DNA of 64,000 nt from Solanum dulcamara (GCF_947179165.1 NC_077240.1:43227501-43291500), one strand, 5' to 3'; positions 11,871 to 24,790 are shown, numbered from the stretch's first letter. The notes: generated by a model from the sequence alone, not told the origin. Made by a program: numbers and translations.

Positions 11871-14800
11871 GTGGTTATTACATGTATTGTTCTGGTTTGC
11901 CATCATTTTACGTTAGTATTATTTGAACTAGGGTCTACTTACTATTATGTGTTGACTTATTTTGATGTGGGTATTGATTATATGAGTGATCTTCTTGCTG
12001 TGCCCATTACTAATTTTACCCCGATAGGTGAACTTTTAGTGGTGGATAGAGTAAATAGGGAGTGTGCAGTGATATGTTTGGGTAGAGAGACCCGAGTTGA
12101 CTTGATCTTATTAGACATGCTTGATTTTGATGTGATACTGGGTATGGACTGGTTATCTCCTTATCATGCTATATTAGATTGTTATGCAAAGACCGTGACC
12201 TTAGCTTATCCCGGTTTACCTAGCGTGGTATGGAAAGGTAATCCGAGTTCATATCCTAAGGGGGTGATATCTTATATTCGTGCTCGTCGCTTGATGGATA
12301 AGGGTTGTTTGTCTTATTTGGCTCATGTACGTGATCTCACCACGGAGTCATCTCATATAGAGACTACGAGGGTGGTGAGAGAGTTTATGGATGTATTTCC
12401 TACAGACTTGCCGGGAGTTCCTACTGACCGTGATATCGATTTTGTGATTGATTTGGAGCATGACACTAAACCCATCTCTATTTCTCCTTATCGGATGGCT
12501 CCGGCAGAATTGAAAGAGTTGAAAGAACAATTGGAAGATTTATTGAAGAAAGGGTTTATTAGACCTAGTGTATCACCGTGGGGTGCACCAGTTTTATTTG
12601 TGAAGAAGAAAGATGGTACTATGAGGATGTGTATTGACTATCGACAGTTGAACAAAGTCACTATCAAGAACAAGTATCCTCCCCCTCGCATTGATGATTT
12701 ATTTGACCAGCTTCAAGGTGCATCGGTGTTCTCAAAGATTGATTTGAGGTCGGGTTACCATCAGTTGAGAGTTCGGGAATCTAACATCCCGAAGACTGCA
12801 TTCAGGACTCGTTATGGGCATTATGAGTTTGTGTTTATGTCCTTCGGGTTGACTAATGCCCCAGCTGCTTTTATGGAGTTGATGAACCGGGTATTTCGAC
12901 CTTATTTGAACTCGTTTGTGATCGTGTTTATTGATGACATCTTGGTTTATTCCAAGAATGAGGCGGATCATGTTAGGCACCTGAGGACAGTCCTTTAGAG
13001 ATTGAGAGAGGAGAAGTTGTATGCAAAATTCTCCAAATGTGAGTTTTGGCTTGAGTCTGTGACATTCTTGGGTCATATAGTGACCAAGGATGGTATTATG
13101 GTTGATCCAGCTAAAGTTGCAGCGGTTCGTGATTGGGTTAGGCCTACTTCGATTACCGAGATTCGGAGTTTTATTGGGTTGGCAGGCTACTATTGTCGGT
13201 TTGTTCAAGGATTCTCTTCTATTGCAGCTCCATTGACTAGGCTAACTCAAAAGACCGTGGCATTTCAGTGGACTGATGAGTGTGAGGCGAGCTTTCAAAA
13301 ACTCAAGGAATTATTGTCTTCAGCACCTATTCTAGCCTTACCCGAGGAGGGCGTGGCATTTATTGTGTTTTGTGATGCTTCGGGAGTCGGCTTGGGTGGT
13401 GTATTGATGCAAAAAGGTAGAGTTATAGCTTATGCTTCTCGACAGTTGAAGGTACATGAGAAGAACTATCCTACCCACGACTTAGAATTAGCAGCGGTGG
13501 TGTTTGTTCTGAAGTTGTGGAGGCATTATCTCTATGGAGTGCATTGCGAGGTCTATACTGACCATCGTAGCCTTAAGTATATCTTTTCTCAACCGAATCT
13601 GAACATGCGGCAGCGTAGGTGGTTAGAGTTATTGAAAGACTATGACATTACCATACTTTATCATCCGGGCAAAGCTAATGTGGTAGCGGATGCCCTGAGT
13701 CGCAAAGCATCTAGCGTGGGTAGTTTGGCCTTTCTTAAGGCTGTGGAGAGGCCTTTGGCATTGGAGGTTCAGTCATTGGCTAGACAGTTGGTCCGACTTG
13801 ATATTTCTACACATCATGGTATTTTGGCCTTTGTGGAGGCTAGGTCTACTTTGATGGACCAGATTCGTACACACCAGTTTGAAGATGAAAAGTTGAGGGT
13901 CATTCGAGACAAAGTGTTAAGTGGTGAAGCAAAATCAGCCTCTCTTGATTCAGAAGGAGTTTTGAGGATTAATGGTCGCATTTGTGTGCCCAAGGTTAGT
14001 GAATGGGTACGTATGATATTGGAGGAGGCTCATTGTTCCAAATATTCGATTCACCCGGGAGTGGCAAAGATGTTTCATGACTTGAAACAACACTATTGGT
14101 GGTGTGGCATGAAGAGAGACATTATTGATTTTGTGGCTAAGTGTTTAAATTGCCAACAAGTGAAGTATGAGCATCAGAAACCGGGTGGTCTTATGCAAAG
14201 GATGCCCATTCCTGAGTGGAAATGGGAGCGTATCACTATGGACTTCGTGTCTGGATTACCCATGGCATTGGGTAAGTATGACTCTGTCTGGGTGATTGTG
14301 GATCGATTGACCAAATCAGCCCATTTCCTTCCGGTGAAGACTAGCTACAATGCGGATCAGTTAGCTAGGATCTATCTTCGTGAGATTGTTAGGCTGCATG
14401 GGGTGCCTATCTCTATTGTATCGGATCGGGGTTCAGTGTTCACCTCTCACTTTTGGAAGGCATTACAGTGTGGTTTGGGTATGCGGCTAGAGATGAGTTC
14501 AGCATTTCATCCCCAAACCGATGGTCAGTCCGAGCGGACTATTCAGGTGTTGGAGGATATGCTTAGGGCCTGTGTGATTGATTTTGGTGCCCGATGGGAC
14601 CAACACTTGCCCTTAGCAGAGTTTGCCTATAATAACAGTTATCACTCCAGCATTCAAATGGCACCATTTGAGGCATTGTATGGTCGTAGGTGTCGATCAC
14701 CCATTGGATGGTTTGATTCTGTTGCGGTTGATGCATTGGATACTAACTTACTTAGGGATGCTGTGGAGCGGGTACGTTTGATTCAGGGTCGACTATTGAC

Positions 14801-15326
14801 AGCTCAGAGTCGTCAGAAGAGTTATGCTGATAGGAGGGTTCGTCCCTTAGAGTTCATGGTGGGTGATTGCATGTGGCTTAAAATATCGCCCATGAAGGGT
14901 GTGATGAGGTTCGGAAAGAAGGGCAAGCTTAGCCCAAGGTTTGTTGGCCCGTTTGAAATCCTGAGGAGAGTAGGTGGAATGGCGTATAAGCTGGCCTTAC
15001 CCCCTAAATTGTCAGCTGTCCATCCGGTGTTTCATGTTTCCATGCTTCGCAAGTACATACCGGATGAGTCTCATGTGATTTCTTATGATGCGGTAGAGTT
15101 GAGTCCGGATTTGACTTATGAGGAGGAGCCGACAGTTATTCTAGATAGGCGGCTTCGTAGACTCAGGACCAAGGAGGTCGCTTCGGTCAAGGTGCAGTGG
15201 CAGCATCGGCCTGCTGAGGAGGTGACTTGGGAGTTAGAGTCTGATATGCAGGCTCGGTACCCTCAGCTTTTTGAGACCCCAGGTACTTTATTTTATCTTA
15301 TGTTCGAGGACGAACATCCTTTTTAG
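11871..15326 (+). pseudogene. Element B pol (protease-RT-RNase H-integrase-chromodomain), one internal TAG
   Basis: A single frame of about 1150 codons broken only by TAG at 12999-13001 in TVL-stop-RLREE, where element C has Q; CAG to TAG explains it. The protease active site reads FELGST: the catalytic Asp is Glu and the next residue is Leu. Reverse transcriptase has MCIDYRQLN and FIDD (about 12926-12938). RNase H starts at FCDASG (about 13366). Integrase has an H-H-C-C zinc domain (about 14030-14160), then D in TMDFV, D in SDRG and E in QSERT, the last two separated by 35 residues. A Tekay-type chromodomain-like tail ([12 protein letters not shown]) ends near 15326. RT and integrase look catalytically complete; protease does not. 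Confidence 0.92.
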
Positions 15327-15336
15327 TGGTGGATAT

Positions 15337-17495
15337 TGTAATGATCTTGAGGGTGATTTTCAAAAATTTGTACAAAACGTGTGAACAGTAACACGCGTGA
15401 ACAGTAACACGCGTGAACAGTAACTTTTTGGGCAGAAAATGCCCCTTTCTTCCCATTTCAATAGTTTTCATCATTTGTTTGAGTTCTTGAACTCCTTGAG
15501 GTGATTTGAGAAGAGATTTTCGAGGCAAAGTGTTGGGTAAGTGATTTTTGACCTAAAACCTTCCTTTTTCATTAAGTTTTTGACGATTTTAACTCTTAAA
15601 TTTTAGTTTCAAACCCCAAAAATCCTTGTTTCTTCCCTAATCCGAATTTAAGGAAAATTGTGATTTTCAACTCGTTTTGAGCTCTATTTTTATGGGTTTT
15701 TCAACCATGAGTTCCTTATTACCAATAGAATGGGATTGTTCAATAAATTTCCAGATTTGACCCTTTTCGAAAATAGTTAATTTTTGGACTATTTTACCCC
15801 CGGTTCCGAAACCTATCAATATGGGTGTCATTGGACTCCTTGTGACGTGTATGTTTCATTGTTGATAGTGGGTTGTCATTCCGGGCGCTGAATTCGAGAG
15901 TTGCTTGTCCGGTGGAGGTATTCGAGTGCGGTTTCGGCAATTGAGGTAGGTTTGGCTATCTTTCTTTGAGATTGAGATGGGGTAATTAGTCATTCATATG
16001 TTATAGACTTTGGGATGGGGTTGTAGTATGAGTTGAGAATGTTATATATATTGTGATGTCTGTGTGGAGGCTTATTTATTAATGTGTTGCCGTGACGGGG
16101 TTTATTTGTATTACATAGCCCGTGTGGGGGCCTTATTTGTTATCTTATTTGCTTTGAGAGCATGTGAATTATGATTTGCCTAAGAGAGAGGCTTGAGTAT
16201 ATTATTTGACTTGTGATGCCGCCTGAGAGATTGAGTTGGGGTTTTGAGCATACTTGAGTATTGAAATATTGTTGAGAAAGGGGTGAATATTTAAATGAAA
16301 GTGTGTTCTTCCCGTTACTATTTATTGAGGGTGAATATCATGTGTAGGTTAAGTTTTGAGAACTTTGAACCTTATACCACATGTGAGTTGATTATTACTT
16401 CCATGCATATGTGTTTTGATGCATTCATCCTCATTCATCATATCATAAAACATGGGAAGTTGAGAAATATGGAAATTCCTTTTGAGAAAGAAAATGAAAC
16501 ACCTTTAAACCTTTGTATCTTGAGTCCCTGACCGAGGCAGTTTTCCGGCAGGGTAGTGGATGCATTGTGATCCCAACCTTTGTATCTTGAGTCCCTGACC
16601 GAGGCAGTTTTCCGGCAGGGTAGTGGATGCATTGTGATCCTAACCTTTGTATCTTGAGTCCCTGACCGAGGCAGTTTTCCGGCAGGGTAGTGGATGCATT
16701 GTGATCCCTTGACCACGAGGAGGTGGCAAGGATAATGACATATTGTGATTGAGTTATATGGTCTGCAAGACCCCCATGTGCCTTGCTTGGTAGCACAGCT
16801 CAGCAGGTGTATACGACAGTCTGTGCGACAGTCTTGATTCCACCGTACCACCACATCATTGCATCATCATATTGCATTGCATTGCATTGATATTTGTGCT
16901 GCTTGAATTATCTGGTTAATTGTGATTATGAGCTGTTATTATGGGTTTACTTTACTCGCGTCAATATATATATAAATTGGCGGCACCGATGCCGGAGTGG
17001 GACTTTTCTGTATGCAGGTGGATGCGTTCCTTAGTTTATTTCATAGGTTTGATTAATTCCTTATACTCAGTCAACTAAAACCTACTGAGTACATGTGAAT
17101 TGTACTCACCCCTACTTCTGTGTCCCTTTTTGATGCAGATACTAGTCGGGGTACCCCACGTGGCAGTTAATATTCTAGCGGATTGTGTATTCTCAGATTA
17201 GTGGTGAGGTCCCAGAATTCGGATCGTCACTAGTCTATTTTTATTTTTCAGTCTTTTGTATCATTCAGAGACTTATGTTGTATCTTCAGATTCGAACCTT
17301 GTATTAGATGCTCTTTATACTTATGACACCAGGTTTTGGGATAATTTCTTCATTGTTTTTTTTTTCTTCTTTTTATTTAAATCGTGGCATCACTTTCCCC
17401 TTTGGGAGTCTTGTATGAGTTTTATTTTTAGGGTTACACATCAGATTGGGTTTTGAGATGTGTGCCATCATGACCTCAGTTTTTGGGTCGTGACA
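15337..17495 (+). repeat. Element B 3' LTR
   Basis: 2159 bp and, in every block compared, base-for-base the same as 8815-10973, including the 67-bp triple repeat at 16508-16709. Confidence 0.95.
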
Positions 17496-17500
17496 AAAGG

Positions 17501-18592
17501 CCTAGATGAACCCTTCAAAGAATTCCCATTCCCGAATGGAAGTGGGAAAGGATCGCAATGGATTTTGTGGTTGGTCTTCCAAAGACATTGGGTAAGTTCG
17601 ATTCGATATGGATGATTGTTGATAGGTTAACTAAGTTTGCTCACTTTATTCCAGTCAAGCTGACTTATGATGCAGAGAAGTTAGCCAAACTCTATATTCG
17701 CGAGATTGTTCAATTACATGGAGTGCCAATTTCTATCATATCAGATAGAGGTACACAATTTACTTCTAACTTTTGGAGGACCTTGCATGCTGAGTTAGGT
17801 ACTAGATTGGATCTTAGTACTGCATTTCACCCTCAGACCGATGGGCAGTCTGAGAGGACAATTCAAGTGTTGGAGGATATTCTTCATGCATGCGTGATGG
17901 ATTTTGGTGGTTATTGGGATCAGTTCCTACCCTTGGCAGAGTTTTCGTATAATAAAAGCTATTACTCGAGTATTGATATGGCTCTGTTTGAGGAATTGCA
18001 TGGTAGGAAATGTAGGTCTCCTATTGGTTGGTTTGATGCGTTTGAGGTGAGACCTTGGGAAACTGATCTTTTGAGGGAATCATTAGAGAAGGTGAAATTC
18101 ATTCAGGAGAAGCTTCTAGCAGCTCAGAGCAGGGAAAAGGAGTATGCAGACCAAAAGGTTAGGGACATAGAGTTTATGGAGGGAGAGAAAGTGTTGTTGA
18201 AGGTTTCCCCCAGGAAAGGTGTAGGGAGATTCTGTAAGCAAGGTAAGCTCAGTCCGAGGTATATTAGACTGTTTGAAGTTCTTAAGCGTATTGGAGAGGT
18301 GTCCTATGAGTTGGCTTTACCTCCAGGTTTGTTCGGAGTACACCCAGTGTTTCATGTGTCTATATTAAAGAAATATCATGGTGATGGAAACAATATTATT
18401 CACTGGGATTCAGTCTTGCTTGATGAGAATTTGTCTTATGAGGAGGAGCCTATAGCTATTCTTGATAGGGAGGTCTGAAAGTTGAGGTAAAGGGAGATTG
18501 CATCTGTGAAGGTTCAATAGAAGAAATACCCGATTGAGGTGTCAACTTGAGAGACTGAGGCAGATATGCATGGAACATATCCACATCTATTT
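17501..18592 (+). pseudogene. Element A pol, integrase core and C-terminus (3' part)
   Basis: Continuation of element A's integrase after element B. The core carries D in AMDFVVGLP, D in SDRG and E in QSERT, with an uninterrupted stretch 17558-18478, then the chromodomain-like tail with a stop after DREV at about 18476. The far C-terminus (GTYPHLF) is cut by solo LTR D at 18592 and continues briefly at 21687. The integrase triad is intact in this piece, but upstream stops make the protein impossible. Confidence 0.9.
18588..18592. repeat. Target-site duplication of solo LTR D (left copy)
   Basis: TATTT before TGTTACACCC; repeated at 21682-21686. Confidence 0.9.
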
Positions 18593-21500
18593 TGTTACAC
18601 CCCACACTCTTGAGCTCGGAATATCTCTTAAGATTCTTAGAAGTTACTATGTGAGCCGGATAGTCTACAATGCTATTAAACAACTCCAAGGAAGGGAGAA
18701 TATGATACCCAGTAGTAGGGAAGGTTGGAAATAAGGTTATGAGAAGTTGAAAGGAGTTAAGTTGAGGTGGCACCCTAGGAGGCTGCCACGTGTCACCCTA
18801 GAGGGATGCCACGTGGAACCTTCTAAAGAGGTGTATATATATGTGTTAAGTGACTCTTCAGTTCAGTTTCTATCCAAAAAAACTCAGCCAAAATAGAGAA
18901 AAAAAACGTGAGAGAAGAGAAGGAGGCAGCCATGGCTTGAAAGAGTTCAAGGTAAGTTTTCCAACATTTTCCTCCGTGAATTAATTATCTACAGTTTTCC
19001 TCAAGCACGTGGAGATGTATATATGTATATATATGTATGTGATGATGACTAAGTAGTCGTTTCTTTAACCTTATGCTTAGAAACTTGGAAGAAAGTTGAA
19101 GGAAAAACTTAAAGGGCCAAGCTTGAGGGGCTACGGGTTTGAGGCCAAGAAAGGTAAGGCCCAAGTTTCGTTCTGTGAATTAATTATTTAAGGTATTAAT
19201 AGTTTATATAATGATGTTTTATAACATAAAATTCCAATTTGGGGCAGCGGAAAAGGGACACAAACAGTCCGCCCCAATTCAGCCCACCAAGAAGTTTCGA
19301 GATGCAGTTTTGGCGAGTTTTGGCTAATTTCGGGTGAGGTAAGGTTTATTCTTTTAATTTGGAATTTATGGTGTTGTTATGGAGTTTTTTACACGCCCTA
19401 TATGTGGCTGTAAATATGAAAATTCCATATAAACGCTAGACGTTCGAAACAAACTAAATTGGAGTCACTATAGTTGAATTGTCGTCGAAGTAAAGTGTTG
19501 TGCTTGTGGTGTACTGCTGTAGGTGTGGGGGGGTTTGTTGCAGGGCCTAAATTTTTTCTAAAAGGGGTTTGGTTTCTGATGGTTTCAGCCACACGACCCC
19601 TCTTTTTGTATAATTAAAGGCTTTGAGAAGTAAAGACTAGAAACCCTATTATGATATTGTAATTTTCAGCAAGTGGTTTGGAGCTTGTGTTGTGTAATGT
19701 TGCCATGTTTTATGTGTATATATGCTGTAGGGTGTTGTTTTTGGTTGGCTTTAGTGATTAGATATGTAATTGGAAATTCGAATAGGGCATGTTATAGGGG
19801 AGGTGCTGCCCAATTTTAGTTAACGTTTTAACTAATTAAAGAACTAGTGGAGGAGACGAACAAGGAAATAGATTCCATGGATACTAAGGTGCAACCTAAG
19901 CTGCTGGAAAGCTAAGAGTGGTTAACATTCATATTAGTTTCATGTTGAATAGGTTCAAAGGACGACAAGGCGAACGGGATAAAGAGTAACTCACAAGAGG
20001 TATGTGAAGCTTTCTCTTGGCATGTTTTTGGCATAGTGCGTAAAGCTATCTTTCTTTCCTGTTGGCATGTTTTAGACTTAAGTGGATTGTGGATGAAATG
20101 TGGGGATAATTACATTCCCAGAACTCCAAGTATGTCTCAAAATCCCTGTCCACTGCTTAGTATTGGAACTCCTGCAAGAATTGAGTATTGCCTATTAAGG
20201 CTTCTACATGTTAGAAAGTAGTGTGTGGAAAACTATCTATTCCTTATATTGATATGTACTTGGCATGAAAATGAGGTTATGATGCCATGATTGTTCACCG
20301 AGCCCCAGGCTGGGCTGAGTATGAAATATACATATGATGACCACAGGAAGGAAAGTACAGACTATATAGAGTTTATTCTCTTTCTTCTTCTGGCATGTCT
20401 TAGTTGTAAGTTAAACATGATATGAGTTCCGGGGTAATTCCATTCTTAGCATCTCTTATTTACTTCTGAATATCGAACTCCTATAATAGTTGAACTATTT
20501 CCCTGGAAACTTCTATATGTTAAAGAGGTACCAAATGTACAGGCTCCAAGTCTTAAAGATTATATGATACTAAGTGTTTTGAGTCTATAAACGATTTGGC
20601 CCTATGTTAATACATGTCTAGGGTCCCTGAGATTACAGTGGAGACAGCCCATAATGGCATTTATCAAGATGACTACACCACTACTCGGGTCCTCAGGCAA
20701 AAGCTTAATTTTCTTATTTTGTTGAGTCTCTGCTATGATTTAAATTGCATATAGTTACTCACTACTCTACTCGTGTATACTGTAACACTTCTTTCACCAC
20801 GTCCTGGGTCGAGAATAGTAATCGTGCACAATTCACTGCATTGTCCACCGCCCCTCACTAGAGGGCCGGGTAAGTATGTATATATGTGATGATATGATGA
20901 TGTATTGTAATAAGGTGGTGATGGAATGGGGCCTATGATGGTTTTACAGATGTATTCACCGGATCCCTGGTAGGGCCGGCTATATGGTATAATTTGAACA
21001 TGCATGCTTTTGTAATTCCCAAAGTACGAGTACAGGTTTCTGATTTGATAATTTATTCCCTTGCTTCTTTATTTTGGGTATACCTCCAGTTGTATTATGT
21101 TACGTTTTACATACTCAGTACATATATCGTAAACACTCCCTTTCTTCGGGGGGCTGCATTTCATGCCCGTAGGTACAGATATAGGTTTTAGAGTCCGTCA
21201 GCTTAGGATTCCGCTTAGCTCAGCTGGAAGAGGTTCTATTGTATCGGAGCCTAGTTGTTGGCACTAGCCGTTGATGTGTAGTATTGTCTTGTTATTCAGG
21301 GGTACGGTGGGAGCCCTGTCCTGCTATATGTTGTCATTAATATTATTAGAGGTCTGCAGACATGTATATGTGGGTTATGTATGTCAGTTTGATTCAGTTG
21401 GGTCTACATGATGTATGATATATGTTATTATGTTATGGCAGCCTTGTCGGCTTGCGTGCCCTTTCATGAGGTGATACAAATGAAAGAGGCTACATATTTA

Positions 21501-21681
21501 TAAAAATGTTAACGCCCAATAGGGCTCTGATGCATGGCATTGTGTTGTTTATAGTCCGATTTGACTACACTTGATTTATATGCACGGCATGTCTATAGTT
21601 TGACTTGACCACAGCTGATAGATATGTATACAGGGGTCCAGGTCGGACCCCAATTGCGGCCTACGGGGTTGGGTTGTGACA
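18593..21681 (+). mobile_element. Solo LTR D (3.1 kb) of a gypsy-type element
   Basis: Bounded by TGTTACACCC and GTTGTGACA with a perfect TATTT duplication, and without gag, pol or a second LTR copy, so I read it as a solo LTR left by recombination between LTRs. Its 3' end resembles those of the other gypsy LTRs here. Near the 5' end are two CACGTG boxes and a TATA-like run, so the promoter sits at about base 240 of the LTR. Short inverted-repeat units recur at 20286-20310, 20850-20872 and 20958-20982. An alternative is a non-coding (LARD/TRIM-like) element, but no internal repeat of its ends was seen. Confidence 0.8.
18770..18845 (+). promoter_or_regulatory. Solo LTR D promoter region: duplicated G-box and TATA
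   Basis: A block of about 24 bp (CACCCTAG, then TGCCACGTG) is repeated, giving CACGTG at 18787-18792 and 18810-18815. GTATATATAT follows at 18831-18842. CACGTG is the core of plant G-box/ABRE elements bound by bZIP and bHLH factors. Promoter use is inferred. Confidence 0.5.
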
Positions 21682-21686
21682 TATTT

Positions 21687-21764
21687 ATCGAGTTAGGTAT
21701 CCTTTTCTAGCCTTGCTCTTCTCTTGACCATTTGGGTACGAACGATGGATAAATTGGTATATGT
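21687..21764 (+). other. Element A tail between pol end and 3' LTR
   Basis: Last codons of the pol frame after solo LTR D, then a short non-coding stretch ending before TGTAACG. No strong polypurine run is visible. Confidence 0.7.
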
Positions 21765-23602
21765 TGTAACGACCCATTAGGTTGTTTTGAAAACTAGAAC
21801 TTTTTATTTTATAAAAGACTCATTCCGTAAATTTTTAATGGGTATTTGAACCATTCGATAACCATAGTAATTTAGTTGAGGGATAAATTTAAATAACTAA
21901 TTTAATTAGTGGGCTAAGTTGATAATTTATTTAACACTCTATACCAATTATTAAAGGAAAATGATAGGGTTTATTAATTTTTATACATAATTAAGTAGAA
22001 AAGAAATGAAAGAACAGAGAGAAAACTTACCGGCGCAGCACGAGTGCTTCAGGTACATCACAACCTCGCCCAAATCCTTGTTTTACTAAATAATGATAAC
22101 AATGAAACTTAGGGAAGTAATCGTTAGAGGTTATATATTATTATATACATATAATGACTTTGCAGGAGGCATAATGTTGGTTTCTTAATTAAAGCATAAT
22201 GTTGGTTTCTTATATAGTAACACCACGGCCAATTGTAAAACGTGGCTTCAATCTTTATTTCCACATAATTATTGCATGATAATTTAAGTTTTGATGTATT
22301 AAGATAGATAATTAAATATTAGGTGTATTGTATTACCAAAATACCATTAGAGTTATGATATTGGAGGAATTAAGACTTAACCCTAGGCTTGAGTTTTAGG
22401 AAATTGGTTGTAGAGTTGGGTTTGTTGTGGGGTCTAGGTTAAACATATAAATAATATTGGTGTCTACAGACTAGTTTACTTATAAATATTGTATATTTTA
22501 TAGATTGGAAACGGTCTGAAGCATTGAAGAAAGGAAGGACATTGGTGGATTAGCTTACTTTACTTTGGTTCTTCGGTTGAGGTAGGTTATGGTTTATTCT
22601 ATATCATAGATAGACTCTTAATAGTGATTGATAGTCATTGAGTAATGCGTGAAGTTTACCATGCATTTCATTGTTGTGGTTTGGATGGTTGGTATGTTGT
22701 TGTGATTTGTCTGAAATCCCAAGACCGTGAAATCTATAATCTTGAACTTTCCCTATCAAAAATGGTGCTTTGAATAAAGAAGGCTTGAGAAAATATTGTT
22801 AATGAAGTGGAATGTAATAATAAAGAATAATAAATTAATTATATTTGGATTGGGTGTCACATTTTGACACGTATATTTGATTTGGGTGTCACATTCCGGC
22901 ACGGTAATATTAAAAGAAAAAAAAATAAAATGACTTAATGCTACCCAATCTCCAATAACTCATTTTCCAAAAGAGCGTGATGTGGAGGCCTGAATCCTCA
23001 TGTGTGATCTTGCTATTGTTGACTGGTTATGAAGTTGTTCATTGTGTTGTCACTTGATCTTGCTCTTGTTGGTTGCCACCTGTTAAGTGTTATGGTTGAT
23101 TTCTCGCTACTACTTTATGCATATTGATTTTTATTTTGATTTGGCCGATGATATCATCTCAGTACAGTTATCCTATACTGACCCCTACTTGTATTTTTCT
23201 TTGTTTTATTTTGTGAAGTGCAGCGAGTGTTCCACAGACTTCGACTCGACCTTAGCTCTAGTCATTCTCCAGTTCATAAGATTTCAGGGTGAGCTATCCT
23301 TCTAACTCGTGATGAATTCTCTCGGTCATGGCATGGTGTCCTTAGTTTTCAGACACATTTTGTTATTTATTTATTCTGGTGTTTGATATTTTCAGACTTA
23401 ATTTTAGAATTTAGATGTCTTTATGTGATGACTTTTAGATTTTGGGGAACGTTACGTAATAGATTTTAGTGGCTTTTGTTATGTCTTACTTTAATAAGGT
23501 TTGAGCTTCTGCATTATTATCATGGTTTATTTTGTATCATTGGTTCTCCCACCTATGAGGTTAAGTGTGGGTGCCACTCATGGTCCATTTTGGGTTGTGA
23601 CA
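21765..23602 (+). repeat. Element A 3' LTR
   Basis: 1838 bp, same family as 2949-4848 with scattered substitutions and a deletion near 23520. The inverted-repeat array near 22841-22906 has fewer units than in the 5' LTR. Ends TGTGACA before CATAG at 23603-23607. Confidence 0.93.
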
Positions 23603-24740
23603 CATAGTGTCCTATCTCTTTACAGTAATAACATCTGCATTCCTTTGAATTTTTTTTCTTATTATTTCTTTTGAAAAACGGTTTGCTATATCTAGTATAT
23701 CCTTTCTTTTTGTAATATCTAGTTTTTCTCTTTTTGAAATATTTCTTTTTAAAGAGTTTTTTCTTTTTATATTTTCTTTTAATCTTTTTGTAATAGTAGG
23801 GACTTTAACATCCAATCATTATAGGCATTTTTGGATTATTACAACATAGACTTATTTTCTTTCTTAATCTTTTTATTGCTTTAGCTAATATGGCGTCTAC
23901 ACACCATGTACTAAGCTTATCTTTTAAATGATTTATTCTTTTTCCTAAAGTATCATCTGTACCGGGATTATAAGTATCTATTAACTTTTTACCTCAAGGG
24001 TCTGGTATCTTAGTGAAAAACAGAGGCAGATACATTTCTGAATTTTTTACTCTGTTATAGAAATAGTAATAGTAATCTTGAAAGAAACAAATATATTTAT
24101 CTATTCCACACATATCACATAATTGTAATCATAAAAACGCAATTTTGTATTTTTTAATCGTTGCAGGAGCTTTTAAAATATTATCTTTTTCCAGAAAATT
24201 CTAATTTTATAGCTTCTGTAGCCCTTATAATTAAATTATCAATATTATCATCGGTACTAAAAATATCATTTCTAGTGGCATCATTTAAGTATTGCCAAAA
24301 TCTTAGCACACAATTTAATAGACTTCGTTTTATAAAATGTTTAGTTGTGTCATAATCCATTTTGTTTACTGTTACTGCTATTCTTAAAGAAGTTTCTCAT
24401 TTATCTATAGCTTCTTCAGTATTATTGATACAATCTAAATCTAGATATATTCCAAATGGATTAATCGCTTCAATTTTCATTGACCCTATGGGTGTATGAC
24501 TATCTTTTGATCTTAACACAAAATTTATACCTGCATAAGCCCTGATGGGTTTATTAAAATTTATTCGGCTAGTTTCAGCCTGAGTAGGAAGATCAGTGAT
24601 ATTATGATTAAAATTTACTTCTTCTAGTTGATAGTATCCATTTTTAAGTTTATCATATCACCTTTATTTTTTAACTTGGTCTTTTTTATATTTATTATAA
24701 GATTATCTATTTCAGAACTTTCTGAGTCGGAGCTTACCAT
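23603..24740 (-). pseudogene. EPRV capsid protein, main part
   Basis: Minus-strand coat-protein remnant. ATG near 24740 (MVSSDSESSE, acidic N-terminus) leads to a capsid core readable in pieces, e.g. MDYDTTKHFIKRSLLN, then a Lys/Arg-rich stretch (23650-23800) and the proximal half of a CCHC zinc knuckle (CYYCKEIGH) at the junction with element A. Frame changes near 24655 and stops near 24405 and 24000 break it. Acidic N-terminus, capsid core, basic region, zinc knuckle, acidic tail is the usual layout of Caulimoviridae coat proteins. The rest is at 2750-2948. Confidence 0.72.
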
Positions 24741-24790
24741 TTTAAATTGTTTCCTCTGTATCCTTTAGTTTTTATTTTAGAAATATGAGA

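Larger units (their letters stand above)
8815..17495 (+). mobile_element. Ty3-gypsy (Tekay-like) element B, LTRs apparently identical
   Basis: Complete LTR-to-LTR insertion of 8681 bp inside element A's integrase. Both LTRs are 2159 bp with a constant offset of 6522 bp, and every stretch I compared is identical, so insertion looks very recent. The internal region is only 4363 bp: gag is vestigial, while pol is one frame with a single stop. A tRNA-Met primer site follows the 5' LTR, and a purine-rich AGTGGTGGATA precedes the 3' LTR. Confidence 0.96.
2949..23602 (+). mobile_element. Ty3-gypsy (Tekay/Del chromovirus-like) element A, host of two nested insertions
   Basis: Plus-strand LTR retrotransposon with TG...CA ends, LTRs at 2949-4848 and 21765-23602, a tRNA-Met primer site at 4853, degenerate gag-pol, and a 5-bp duplication. 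Removing element B and solo LTR D leaves about 8.9 kb, a usual length for this lineage. The C-terminal part of the integrase resembles the chromodomain region of Tekay/Del elements. LTR copies differ by roughly one base in twenty in the stretch compared by eye, and coding frames carry many stops, so it is an old, dead copy. Confidence 0.93.

Noticed and set aside
20733..21191. Short frames on both strands of solo LTR D
   Set aside because: Short, without recognisable motifs, and inside an LTR with non-coding composition.
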